Assembly: GCF_020882245.1 (NCBI RefSeq)
Contig: NC_083597.1
Location: forward strand, 45,796,152-45,860,151
Direction: 5' to 3'
DNA from: Rhopalosiphum padi
Lineage: Eukaryota; Arthropoda; Insecta; Hemiptera; Aphididae
DNA length: 64,000 nucleotides
Positions within the stretch are counted from its first letter, which is position 1. Every line of letters begins with the position of its first letter. A program made the translations under genes and the position numbers. A model generated the notes under the pieces. That model searched no databases. It was given only the letters and a program-made list of their open reading frames with translations, and had not been told where the DNA came from. Shown here one piece after another: positions 14,501 to 29,500 of this stretch.

Positions 14501-17500
14501 ATCCAAAAATATAAAAAGGAAAACAATACCTATGCAATTGCATAGAAATCCACGCTTCACTTATAAGTTAATATTAGATTCTGGTGAACTACGGTGTAAG
14601 TGAACCGCGTTTCATCAATGTTATTTAAGAGAGTACCGGGTTACACTGGTGATGAAATTGATTACCAAATTTAAAACGATTTTAACATAATGTGAAAATA
14701 TCAAGTCCAGAAATCAATTTTTAACTTTATATTTTTAATTTTAAACGGTCCAGATGTAACATAAATTAAAACACTGAATTTCTTTGAATGTTATAAAAAA
14801 TGATCATGGTTACATTTCGTTACCAATAAGTTATAATAACTTATACAATTTTGAGAAATGTTTTAATAATGATCCAGAATTTATAATATTTATTTATTTA
14901 TATATTAGCGTAGCGAAAATGCAAAGATTGTAATCTAAAAGAAGCGTAATATTTAAAATAACAATTACCAAACATTTTAAATGTTGACTTACCTGGACCA
15001 TAATAATGTTACCTCCATTCCCATATAAAAACGGAACTATTTTTGGCATCAATACTGAAAACCATCTTTTTACATACTTTGTGTAATCTGAAATAATACA
15101 GGTTAGGTTAGGTTGAAATGAAATCGAATCGACCAAACTGTTGCATGTTCCTCAAATTATAAAATTCATAGAATAAATATTCTAGCTAGAATTTACTGTT
15201 TTCTGGTAAAAAATATTTATGTTTAATTTTTTCAAATTTATTAACCTAAAAATTGCATAAACAAATACGTACGTATTTTTTATAATACGAGACCTTCAGG
15301 GTTTACATTTTCTAAACAACACAAATAAATTTAACTTAAAACAGTTGATATTTTTTCTTGATTTAAAATATAATCTGTATTTGTATTTATACTATAATAT
15401 AAAGTTACGGTAAAAATACTAATACTGGTGAAACCTAAACTACACAAAATAGTTAAGTCAAACTTCAATTGATTTTTACAAATGAGATTTGGTAATCATA
15501 GGATAAAAAATCAGTATTGTTAAAAGTCCGAAATTGTATTCCCTTGCTTTACAAAATTACATATTTAAACGATCAATAACGATGTTATTCAATTATATTG
15601 TTATCTATTTAGTTTTCTATATGATTTTTTGTAAATTTAATTCGTATATATTTTTCAGAAATGTGGCTGGTTTTCTTATATTTGAAATAAGTTAGAGAAT
15701 TGTCTGAGAAAAAAAAAGTCTGTGATTTGTATTTTGTACCTTCTTAGTTTATTAATAAAGACTTACACACTCTTACACTAGTATAACAATAACGAACTCA
15801 TTTAAAAACCTAATTAAATTATATTTATGGATTACTATTTTTATATTTATTTAAATATGTATTGTTAAAATATTAAAATTATTAAATCATTAAAACATTA
15901 AATAATAATATTATAATTTAATTTAACCTAGCTCATATTTTTATTCCTTTTATACTTTTCCCCCTCATGAGTTTAAAATTTATCCACATTGAATAGTGGA
16001 CACCTTCAAATAATGGTCGAAATTGTGGTAACCAAAAGTGTCCGCTATTTAAAGGTTTTACTGTATATTAGGATTTGTATATTTTTATTGTAAACACTAT
16101 TATTTATTTGGTTACTGTGAGTTATAAGTGTTTTGACATCTTGAGTTGTACAATACATTTCTGGATCGGTATTTACATTGATTAGATAGTAATACATTTT
16201 GTAAACAGACACACTTTAATACAAATCCTTGTTTGAAATTGTTGCTGATTCTAAAAAAAAAATTTCGCATAAAGTAAACTGATTATTAGTAAAAAGTTGT
16301 GAGTGTTCCTGATTTTGTATACAGATAATAAAAATGTCCATAAAAAACTTATAAAACCACATCCAGTAAGCCAGGAATTTGTGGACATCAACATTGAAAA
16401 CATTATTTTGAACGACTTTTGGAATTTGAATTTTGATTTTTTTTCTAATTAATACAATTGGATTTTTTTTTGTGTGATATTGTCTTTATTTTTCGTCTCT
16501 TTTTTGTGGAGATTCTGTATGAGATTCTTCTTGATATTGCTTAATTGTTTGTGTTTGCACTGGTATTACATTTTTACGTCCCTTATTTTAACATATTTAG
16601 TTTTTTGGTTTGTTCAGCTACTTCTGCTTATACAAATGTTCTGTTTACTAAAGAGTAAACATAAGGTTCCTTACCAATTAATCTTATTCCTCTATTTCAC
16701 CAACTTCTCAATCTTCTAAGTTCTCTTTTACTTAAAGTTTTAGTAATACATTTTTTTAAATAATGCAACTTAAAATATCAAACCATTTAAGTCACTGATA
16801 AGGAATTGATTTTTTAATATTAATTTTTTTTGATTCTTAGACTTATTCAATAATATATCATATTTTTCACTAGTCATGATGTAAACATTGTTTTATAATT
16901 GATCAGTTCTGCAATACCATTTAAATGTATATAAAACCCTATTTTAAGTGACATATTGAACATAATATATCATCCATGATTATTTTATTGTATAACAAAT
17001 ATGTCTATTTCCAATAGTTTTTAATTAATATTAATCTAATTTCAAAACCCGTTCCATAATATTATAAATTTAATTTATACGTATAGCACAGTATTAAGTA
17101 CAAATAACCCTTATCATATAGGTACAATTTCGGCTAATTTACTGATTGTTTGCTTACGTTTATGTAATAACGTATCAAGGTTAACTTCCTTTATATTTTA
17201 TATTTAACTATTTAAGTTGAAATAAAAAACCACAAGTAATATATCACTTGCTAGGAAGACACCTACATCAAATAATTTACATTTTCACATTAATGTATGT
17301 ATCAACAGAAGAAACTTGTTTTCTAAAATTCTTCCAGACTGATTTATGATACATACACACCTCTCTTTTTTTATATTATACAGGATGTAACAGATGGACT
17401 TGACCAAAAAAAAAAAATGATGCTACCTAAACGTATGACAAAATTGTTAATATGATGAGTAAATAATTTAAGAAATATACTCATGTCAGCAAATTCTCAA

Positions 17501-20500
17501 AAATCATATTTTTAAAAAAGTTATTACGTTCCAAATTAATTTAATCAAAAAATATTGATATTTTAAAAAAATTCTAAAAAACAAATTACTTGACAGATAG
17601 ATCTTTTTATCATCAAAATTGTTTTTATAATAAGATTCACAAATTAGCTATTTTAAGTTTATCCCAAAAAAAATCAAATTAAAATTTGTTTTCAGTACTA
17701 AAAAATAAACATAGAATGTAGTTTTAATGTAATTTAATGATAAATAAAAAAAAATTGAAAATATTAATTAGAACAAAAGCTATTCCATAACTCGGTTCAA
17801 TCTGCTACACCTTGTATATAATATACAATCATTCAAAATCTGATATTTAACATTTTTCAATAATACACAAAAATCGTATTTGAAAATGTTGATCATGTTT
17901 TGTGAATCACTCTGTATAATAATATCAATTGTGTATCTAATAAAGTTTACATAGTATACTATTTAGCAGTATATTTGTAGTTATACTTAATAGTAGTCAC
18001 CTAAGCTGTACCTAATTTATACTATTTTTTTCTAAGTTTACGTACCTATAATATTTTATTTTCAATTATATAATATGTGTATAAAGTAAGGGGAAAATAT
18101 TAGACAATTAGTAAATAGTTTTGGAATTTAATTAGCATTGATTATTTATCCTAAGAAATCTCGTTTTAAATTCGAATATTTTGCTAATAATAGTTAGTAG
18201 GAGAAACATAGAATAACCGGTATATATACTTTTACCATAACATTTTAGTATTTTATATATAATATATACATTTTTTTTTTTGTTATTTACAAAGTTTAAT
18301 AATTAATAGGTAAAGCTTGATTAGTTACAAAGAATATCAATCAGCGAGGTTTATAGTTTTTAGTGTAAAATAATATGTATAATATTAATATTTATATATT
18401 ACTTGGGTCACTAGATCTGAGATGTAAACTAGGTTTTTCTTTCAACAACCAATATGGATGTCCACCCTGCAATATTTTAAAAAAGAGTAATAAAAATTAA
18501 TTATGTATATACAAGGTATATTCCAGATATATTAAACCCATCATCTGGAAAACATTATCATTCTAATTTATAATGAAGTATATAAGTAAGTAATACTTAA
18601 GTACTAAGTATATTTTTCACTGCCTACCGCACAGCAATAATTTGCAAAAAAAATACAATTTAATCGTTAAAAAAGTCAGTTATAATGTTTCTTGTAAAAC
18701 CGGTTTACATCGATGTAAACAGACACTTTGGTCACAAAATATATCGTATTTCTAAAGCCGTTTAAAAATATCCATGTCGATTAACTCTGAAAGACTTTTA
18801 AATTTTAACTCTGAATAACGTTATAGGTACATTATGAACGTATTGATTTTACAAATTACAACAATATTATTATTTATTGTTGTATAATTCCATAAACACT
18901 ATTTAATATTTAGAAAATATCAAACGCTTTATAATATTTTTAAACGGCGTTATCCAATAAGTAGGGTTCTAAAATTTTATGAAATTTATTTTTTGAAATA
19001 TTTCATTCCAATGAAAAAAAAAATATATATATTATCATATTTAAAAATGTATAGCACGTCAAATTGCAAAAGAAAATTTTTAAAGTTGGTTTATTGTATG
19101 AAACAGAAAAATAGGTATAATATTAATTATAATATCCAATAAGGAACATTTAATAAGTAATAAGGACAAGGGCTCGGAAGTTATTGTATTTGCATATTTT
19201 TTTGGACTAGATTTATTGTTTAGTGAGCTAGAAATCTTTTCCTAGACACTACAAGAAAAATATCAAAATTTATAGTACATATTTTAGATTATTTACTATC
19301 AATATTTTCTGTGTGTCATCAATTTATTATTTCTAATAATCTATAACAGAATACGTTTAAAAGAAGAAAAAATATTTTTCAATAATTTTCAGTTTTTAAA
19401 TATTTCAATTTAAAAGTTTCAAGTGAAATATTTCAATTTAGAATTCTACCAATAAGGCACGGATTAGCATTCACTTTTTTCACTCTTTTTGTAAATTGTA
19501 CGGAATTGTTGCTAAATAATTTATACATTTTATTCATGTAAATATGGATTAAAATCTAAAATATTTTGGTGCTACATAATGAAATTTTTCAATTTTATTG
19601 ACTTTCTTTATAAAATGAAACAATTCCAACTATTTTTCAATTTTTTTCATATATTTATAATTGTATTTTTTATAATACTTTTTAAATAGTCTTATAAAAA
19701 TTAATATAGATATTAGGTAATAATAGTGTGATACAACTATAAAATTGCTTATTTTTTTTTTTATTTTAGAACATTTAGTTAATAACTATTACAGTTCAAA
19801 AATTACAGATAGTGAAAGATATAATAATAAAGCTTAATATAATAATATAATAATATGAATTGAAAACTTGTGACAATAGTTACATTACATATTCAGCGAT
19901 TAAAATTATTTTAATTTAATTTAATTATGAGATAAGAATGGTAATCGGACTATGGAACAAACTGTTTGTTTAGAACAGCTGTAAGGAGCGTAATGAGGGG
20001 AGTAATTAATGAGGAAAGTACTGATATAAATTTAGTTAATGGCTTATCAATAGCGTGGATATTGGGTAGTGGGATATTTTCGGAATCAGTAACGGAAGCA
20101 TAAGAAGCTTTGGGAAGGAAAGGGGAATTTGGGGATGAAGAAGAGTGAGTACTGGATTCGGATTCTGTAGTTTTGAATGATTAATTTTGCGACGTTTGAG
20201 AAGAGCTTTAAAAATTTGATATCCCTTGTAGTTGGAAGTATGATTGCCCATGCAGAGGGCGCACTTGGCTGGACTGGTTTTATTTTTTGTGCAAATTTCG
20301 GTGTAGTGGTCACCCCCAAATTTAGCACACAAATTACTTATGTACATGGAAATGAAGTGCATACATAATGTATGCATTTTTTTCAATACAATAATTGTTT
20401 TTAATTTGTTTTTAAGTAATTTAATAAAATATATTTTCTGTATAATTTAAAAATCATTTTAAAAAAGCGGGACTTTTTAGGCAAATCTCATTTTTGATAA

Positions 20501-23500
20501 AATCGATTTTATTATTGTTTATTATTATAACTCAAAAGCGAATCTATGTAGATACTTGAAATTTTCATCAAATATTTATACAAATATTTTATATCTACAA
20601 TACAATTTGTAAAATATTTTAATCTTTTCTATAAACAATTATTCACTGGGTAAAATATTTTGAAAATGTATAAAATACAAGTATAAATACAAGTTCCCAT
20701 ATAATTTGATCTTATATCTGTATAAAAATATTAAAAATAATTAAACATCATTTTTATTTTAAATGCATTTGAAGTTAAAATGTTGACAAAATTCGTTGAA
20801 ATCGAAAAAAAATGCAAACTATTTTGTTAAAAATTCATTGACAATTTTATTTTTTTATCTAAGTTTTGAAAATTGAATACAAGATTTCTTAAAAGTAGTT
20901 CATATTAGAACCATAAAATCTAAAAAATATTTAAAGGCAACAATAAATTACGACTATGTTAATTATTTTGTTATAATTCAAAAACATTTTTCGTGTGTAC
21001 TTACTTTTATACGTATATTATATAATTATGTATTTTATTATACAAAATTATATTTTTGATTTATTTTATTTCATATTATTAAGTATTTTATTATACGCAC
21101 TGATTTTTGATTTATTTTATTATATTATTTATTTATACTATGAACCTATTTTTACTCTTTTACGGTACTTATTTACAAAAAGGTTAATACATTTTGAGTT
21201 ATATGAGTTGATATTTTATAGTATAAATATTAAAGATATATTATTATAATAAATAAATATAATTATATTAATGAAATATTTTCGTGATAAATTAAATAAA
21301 CATACCATAATTCTATTAGTAATATACTAATATAAATGACCATAATTTCTTTATCAAAAAATATACATAAAAATATAAATTCATAAATCATCATGCTATT
21401 GGAATTTACAGAATTTTTTACACTTAAGTTTATACTCACTAAGTCTCTTTCAGCTGAAATGAACGGTCCTGGTCTAATAAGTACGTTCATATTTTCTTGT
21501 TTGGATATTGTCAAAAAATGTTCAACGTCAGCTTGTCCTTCAAAATTGTATACGCCTGAATATGGTTCATGTAAACTCCATTCTACATAACTAAAAATAA
21601 GAAAGATAAGATTTTTAAACGAGTACACAATTAATAACTAAATAGACATTGGCGGTATTACTTATAATTAGGACGTAAATCAAATTACTCAACTGATTAA
21701 ATCAAAAGTGACATACAGATGTTAAGACAAATTTATATTTTTTTCTGATATAAAATATAATATTAAATAAAGTACTGGCGATTTAATTCAATCGTATAAA
21801 TACTTTTTTTAATGAGACAAGAATACAAGAATTATACCTCAATAATACATCCTCAATCGTAATTACACATTTCTCAAACTTAAAATTGTCTTAAAAATAT
21901 TTATTTGTATTCCATATTCTAGTCTAATTATTTCATAATTCAAGCAGAAAAAGGTCTTTTTCTGTACCTAAAGGGATATTAATAGTCAACAATTACTATA
22001 GTCTAGTTACTATATTTTCAAAACTTATACCTAGAAACAACATTTGTATAAATTTTATAATAATTCATGAATCATTATTATTATTCTTAAATTTTTTTTT
22101 AATAGGACTATAATATTATGGATCTATAAATTGTTACAAACATTATTTTTCAACTAACTTAGTTGAAAAAAAACTGTTTATTTATTTTATATTTTACTAC
22201 TGACTGTTTTGCTTATTTAGAAAATAATATTAAAATATAAAAGTGATTGCAAAACATTTATAAATTATTTGTTAACTTAAAAAAAAATATATTATTGGAT
22301 TAATTTTGAACAATGTTTATTAACAAAATAAAGTTATGATATTTGTAGGGGAGATTGTCCAGATAAAGGAGTTATTGGAGAGCATAAAAAGCGATTTTTG
22401 TAAGTACGGGCTTAATATGTATAAATATATGTCAAATCTTGGATACCCTAGAAAATATATCAAATGTCATGTTGAATAGGAGTACTAAATATAATTGTCA
22501 CATGTCGCCACTTCGCCAGTGATAGTGAACATCACGGAACGGTGTGTTTATCGCGCCATCATTCATTAATACATCTGGTATATTGTGATTGTGACCAGTA
22601 TATTTTAACTGGGCGACGACCTCTCGTCTGTTATCGTCGGCCAATAGTTCAAACTCCAGAAGATCTCCATACACATACACGTGTTCTATCCGTTTTCCAA
22701 ATATACGAAATAGTAAATTTGTGTTAAACTGATTCAATTTTGTGTAGTAAACTTAGTAGTAAGTAGTACTAAGTAGGAAGGTTATTGTAATAATTTTTGT
22801 GGGTTTTTTAAAGATATTTTCATTTTTATGCGAGTTAAGATAATTTTTATTTTTAATTTTTATTATGTTACACACTCGTTACTTGTTTACAAATTACTTA
22901 TTACCTATTAACTTTTATTAAATTATCGTAAAAAAAAAACAATAATAAAGCACAGATAATGTTCTTAATTTTAAATTTTATAATGGAACATTTTTTACCT
23001 TTATTAAAGGCAACTAAATAAATTTGAATATATTGAATACAAATTTAATTTATGTTGTACGTTTGTAAGATGGATACAACACTAGCGCGTGTAACTCCTT
23101 CTTAATAATTATCACTGTAGCAACTGATGTAGATATGTGAGAACTGAGTATGTGACCCATGCGGAATAACTTCAGCATTTTTCTGACAAATAAAATAAAC
23201 AATAATTTCAAAGTATCAATCTTTATAAAATCCATATGATAAAAACAAAATATACACTGATTATACAAAGCTATATTGAATACTTTTCTTTTTATACCAT
23301 GTACTTACTACAAATTTATAATTGTATGTATTTAGTTTATTATTATTATTAAGACTAGAATTTTTATGCATTTGCATGTTTTTTCATTAAGTCCAAATTG
23401 ATTGGTTGTCAGATATGTCCACAATTTGGTTTATTCTCGATTAAATAGAACAATTTTTTTTTTTGCATATTTTGAACATAATACATATAATTGCATAAAT

Positions 23501-26500
23501 TATAGTAATAAGCGATTACGGCGACATCTTTTATTAATAGTATTATTATATTATTATTATTAATATTATTCTTTTGTTATTAGTATTGACTGACGATCCG
23601 TCAAATATGCGTCTCGTCTACGCGTCACGACATCGTTTTCATATATCGTTGACATATTTTGTAATATCGTTTACGTTTTGTTATAAAATATTATATATTA
23701 TTATTTGTTTTATTTCAATAAAATGTTATGCACCATAATTGTGCTGTTATTAATTAATATTAATATATAGGGCGCCCTACGACATAAAAATTTTTGAGTA
23801 TCTTATTAATTTTAAATGGTATTTATTTAATGAATGTCTATAATTCTTGGGTTATTTATCAAATTGTCGTAAATATACACTACCTATTTAAACTAAAATA
23901 GACTTGGTACTAACAAAGAATAAGAAATTCAAAACAATTCTAAACATGTGTAGTATTATAAACGCTGAATATGAAACGTAAGAAAAATATGTTAATATTA
24001 CTTTAAGCCCAGCTATCTGGGATAAATTGCATCAAACAACAACGTGTGATGTGGAAAGGAGTTTCAGCCAATATGAATCTATTATTTTATCTAATCACCA
24101 GTCGTTAACATTAGAAAATTTAAAAAAAAATATTTAATTATAGAATGTAATAATAATAACTAATAAATAATAATATAAGCTAATATTTAATGTAATAATA
24201 ACATATAATAATATAAACTAATATTTAAAAAAAATTGTTTTTGCAGATTTTTACATAGTTTGCTTAATAAAATGCATATTTTATAGTTTTTTACTGCGTA
24301 GAAATCCTAGCCCTAATTATTATTACATATAAAAATTAAACGTTAAGAGTTAAAAATAATTTTATCTAATTCTAGTAACACTTTGTATACAAATAATATA
24401 TAAACAAAGATATAGGTATAAAAATGCTTCTATTACATAATAATTATTAACAAAGTGGAAATCGCTTTACCAAATGCCACCCTACTATCACTAAATCGAG
24501 TATAATATCCCGTCATTAAACAGGTTACCGTTACACATGTTTTGAATTTCGTTAGTGGGTGTGAGTTATACTGGAATAAAAATAAAGTAATACAATAATA
24601 AATTATAACAATTATTTGTATTTTATTTTTTTGGTTTGATTGTTATCTGTATTCTGTGATATTTGAATTATTTAGAATGAATAAAATGTCGAACGAAAAT
24701 ATATATTAAAATATAACTTTTGATTGATAACATACCTCACTATATATTAATACATGCCCTTACTCTATAATATATTAAGTATTTTTTTTTTGTGCATTTT
24801 ATAAGATTTTTTAGTATCTACATGAAGTTCCTATCCTTATATTACAGTTATATTGTGTTAATAATATTTCTTTCAGTTTGACTAATTCGGAAGATAAAGA
24901 CATTTTAAATTCATCAGCTTCCAGTTTTTCATTTTCAATACTATCCGGAAATGTTTATAATAGTGAAGATAGTGAAGTTGATAATTGTTCTACTGTATAC
25001 AAAACATACTGTCATCATAACAGTATGACATCATTCACTTTAACACCGTCCAACAAACTTAAGTTTGATAAAATTTTTGTTTACTTATTACTAAGCTTAT
25101 TATTAGAAGCATGGTTATAGACAGGTGGCTATTGACAATAATGACGATTAACGATATTTTATGATACGAAATTTTTATCGTTTTTAATCGTATTTAACAG
25201 TACGCAGTGTATGGACTGCGGAAATTGATCATAATATTGCAATTAATTTATAAATATTCAATATTATAATAATAATATAATTTTTCTTTAATATTATCTT
25301 ATATCGCCATAAATATATAAAACGATATTATACCTATACCTGTAGAGAATACCAAGTGAGGGGATCAACTTCTCCTCCGTAAATACACCACTGTATAGAA
25401 CGATGTGAACAGTTTATATTGTGTATAAATGTGCAATTAATAATTTAAAATTAGTTTTAATACTTTGAAATCCTTTTGTATCGAAAATGATAACATTTTA
25501 AATAATAGTTGAATGTTACAAATTTTGCTTTATTTTTTGGATACTATAATATATTAAAGAAATTCATTATTATCTGTGCTAAGCACTTTTCTCGACCTCT
25601 GACACTGAACGATATCTCGCTTTATAACAAATAACATTTAATTTGTTTGACAAGGAAATAAAAGGTTAATAGATCAAATAGTACATGAACGTGATAATTT
25701 TCAAAATGTTCTGGTAGTAAATGTATTTACAACTAATGTTGAGAACCCTGATCTAGACGTTTTTCAAATATCACAAAAAAATTAATTTTAATAACGCTAA
25801 ATTTCCTATAAAAAAAGCTTATGAGCTATGAGGAAGTTTTTATTCAATTTGCAAGTCTAATGTAAATATAAAAAAATTGTACATGACCTTTTTAACTATT
25901 TAACTATAAAATAAATTACATATTTTCATATTTTTGTCGATTTTCGTACAAATTAGAATTTTAATCGCATATTATCACAGTCCTAAGTCCTAACTAGTTA
26001 GTTAAAATATGTATTTAATATTTTAATATCTATCTCGTTAGGTTTTATTTGTTTAAACATAAATTAACTGATTAAATAAACATAATACATGTTAAGTAAT
26101 CTTTTATCTACAAAATATAAATATAAATATATATACATAGGTAGGTACGTTTTTCTTGGGTTATTATAATTGTGAATTCGTTATCGACGCAGTACTATAA
26201 AGTTAGATTTTGGTAAAAAAATTACGATTTTATGGTTGTCACGCGATATTATTTGTTTATTCAGTATATTATATTATTAAATTTATACGGTATCCTCGGA
26301 TGAATGTAGCGACGTCAGTCCAGAAATATTCAAACTACGACACCGCACGCCGGTGTCGCTGCAGTAGTGCAGTGTCAGTATGCACTACCACCTGCACTAG
26401 GTACTACGCAGTATGTTGTTTTCCTACCGTGGCAGTGTGGCACCAATTCATATGTAAATAATTCCTTAATGCTCAAAAATAAAATATAAAATAATAAAAT

Positions 26501-29500
26501 GTATTTCGATCCCATGGTATTTTTGTCATCGATATAATTTACCTATGTCGTCAATAAACGTTTTTATTTTAGACTGTATACGTAGACACGTGGTAGACCA
26601 CATTGTGGTCATTCATGTACGCAGTATCGAAAACTTACAGGTAGATGTTATAATATTATGGCTTGGTGAGAATCTTGTTATGTTTATGTTATTATAATTT
26701 TCTTACGTAACTAACGATTACACAATCTGCCCCGATGAGTATGGGGGAACAGACCACAGCGCCACGATCGTTCCAGTGTGCAAGGCTACCAAGTGGTCCG
26801 TTATACTGCCATCAGTTTATATCGATAGCCGACTATCGATAATTCAGTAACACAATATTTTATCTAGCTTACACGAAATAATAATTAATATTAATTTACT
26901 ACCTATGAAACGAAAATAATTACTAAATAATGAAATGAAAGTTTAATTAAATAATTCAAGTGATAACTGATTACTATTTTATTAATTATTAAATTATCCA
27001 TTATGCAAATTATCAGTAAAATAATATAATTAGGTACCTATTCATTGTTTTATTCAAATGAGATAATCTTTCTTAATAAATCTGAAAAACGCATTAAAAT
27101 CATTATCAATAAATATCTATAATTTTGCCGACTCCGCACATAACGATGACAATAATTTCAGTATAGGTACTAAGAACACTATCGAGTTAATACGATAGCG
27201 GTTGTTCGTCAATATCGTGAGACCACGCACGACACTTTGTTACTTTCAGTTTAAATCCAGCTACACACGGATCAGCAGATTATTGCTCACTTCAATATCG
27301 TAGTTTGTTGTAGTTGATCGATTTATGTAAGATGGGAAATATTTTTAGAAGAAAAGTTAAACTGTTTACAAATGAAAATTCGTGAGTATATTATTAACAA
27401 TTAGGCTTTTAATAAACTTAAAAAGTGTATAGTATACACTGTATACTATTTAAAAAGCTATAATTAAAACTTATAAAAAAATTGTTTTTATTTGGTTTTT
27501 AATCAATACAAAAAAATATATGTTTCCATTTAAAACTTTTATAGAACTCTTTTCAAAAAAGTAAAGATAAGTAAATAAAAATTTAGTGAAAAATGCATTT
27601 ATTTGTATTAAAACTAATAAATTATATTAGATAATTTTATTTATTATTTAAAAAGATGACAAAAATAATTAAGGGGAGGAAAATTAAGAAATATAGTTAT
27701 TATTACACACTTGTTATTTAAAAAACTTTTTAAAGTAAGAATATTATTACTGGTCTATATGCTTTGTTTAATATGTATCGAATGTCATAATATACAGTCG
27801 ACTCTCGATAATTCGAAGTTGACGGGACTGTTGAAAAACTTCGAATTACCGAGAGTTTGAATTGTTGAGTAGTTCGAAATAACGAGAGGACAAAAAAAAT
27901 TCGAATTTTAGAGTTAAGATAAAAATTTTGTTTTTTATTATTGTACATATCAATTATTTCAGTAAATTAGGTGGTACATATTAGAGTTATTTATTGTTTT
28001 TAAATTTTAAATTAAACTATATAATAATTATACTATGTAAATTTAATTATTATTATAAAATATTATTATTTTTGGAAGAAATCTGTAATGATTTTCTGCT
28101 TCATTGAATTTAGTTTCATTTTTAAATATATATACTTCGAATTTCCGAGCGTTGAATGAATGATACTTCGAATTGTCAAGTGTTAGTGGCCAATTTTCCC
28201 AAAAATTTAATTTCGAATTACCGAGTGTACTTAAATGCATTGTTTTTGTTCGAATTACCGCGTGATTTTCAAGGGACTGAGTATTTACTTCGAATTACCG
28301 AGGGTTTCGAACTATTGAAGGTTTGAATTATCGAGAGTCGACTGTAACTACAGTTCTCGTATATTATGCTTATTATATTTCTTAGTTATAAAAAATGATT
28401 ACTTTGAGTTATGACAGCTGACAAACAACATTGTCGTTTTTACCTGACATCTTTTCCCGAGTCGTATATTACAGATTGTTAGCATAACTATAATTTCCGA
28501 GAAATTTTCATAAAGTTATTTATGTTTGGAATGCAATTAAATTATATTATTTTCTTGAACAAATGATCAACTGTTTGTGGACGTATACATTTATTTTTCA
28601 TTAATTTATAATAAGTTTTTATGAATCAAAAGAAAATATAATTACGAACAAACCGATGTTTTCATCTAAAAAACCAAAGAGATAATTTTTAAAAATTTAT
28701 TCATGTTTAGAAAGCAATAAATTAGATTATATTATTTTCTTGAACAAATGATTAAGTATTTGTAGAATTATCTGTTTATTTGTAAATAATTCAGAATAAG
28801 GTAATTTCGTCTAAAAAACTATAAGAGATAATTTTCAAATGTAAGCAATGATGATTAACTAATGTAATATTATTTAGATATTATAATTATTTATAAATAT
28901 CACACACAATTGATTTGTTTTTTCTTTTTTAATGATTGATTTACTTAACTATATGACCTTAGTTCTAAACATAATAATCATATATTAAGCACTTCAAACA
29001 CGTGGCTCATGATTTATATTTATACAGCTCTAGTCGAATTGAAAAATAAAGTGAAATGTATTCCAAATCAAAAGATAATAAAAAAATAAACATATATTGA
29101 ATTTATATTATATATAGATTTCAAATGTTGTTAACTACTCTAACAAAATTGAAAATCCAACATTTTAATATTCTTATATTATGTTATGTGTATCGTTTTT
29201 TTATATATATAAAAAATGTCAGAAGTCTGGTAAGAAAAATGAATAAAAATTGTTTTTTTTTAAATTAAATAATTTTATATAGAAAATTTATATTAATATA
29301 ATAATTAAATGTAAAAATATTTAATTGTTCTTGATGAATAATAACATAAATATATTATTTTTTTTTTGTAGCTCACTGAGTTTTTTGTACAAATGTTGTT
29401 TTTGTTCCAATAATAATTGTTAAGAAATACTGACATTAACCTTTGAAGTTGAATGATGAAATTGAATATTTCAATAAAAAATAATAACTTTTTCTCCGAC

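Larger units (their letters stand above)
21591..27240. other. beta-galactosidase intron 2, right of exon 3 and upstream of peroxidase gene 1
   Basis: AT-rich sequence holding the unidentified coding-like blocks at 22498-23187, the hAT-like transposase tail at 23880-24320, an orphan ORF at 24862-25120, and a TIR end near 25340-25396 (reverse complement CAGTGGTGTATTTACGGAGG). Nothing else could be supported. Confidence 0.4.

Noticed and set aside
16474..16719. 81-codon plus-strand ORF rich in Leu, Phe and Ile
   Set aside because: T-rich sequence produces hydrophobic ORFs by chance; there are no splice sites or motifs, and it sits in an intron beside a transposon end.
20995..21249. 84-codon hydrophobic ORF
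   Set aside because: Made of TTTTAT-type repeats; low complexity with no partner exon.
26210..26461. 83-codon plus-strand ORF with several Cys residues
   Set aside because: No family likeness and no splice partner; the composition is better explained as a GC-richer promoter or enhancer-like patch.
27730..28240. Minus-strand ORFs across the pogo/Tigger-like element
   Set aside because: They are translations of the TIR and iteron sequence, not a transposase.
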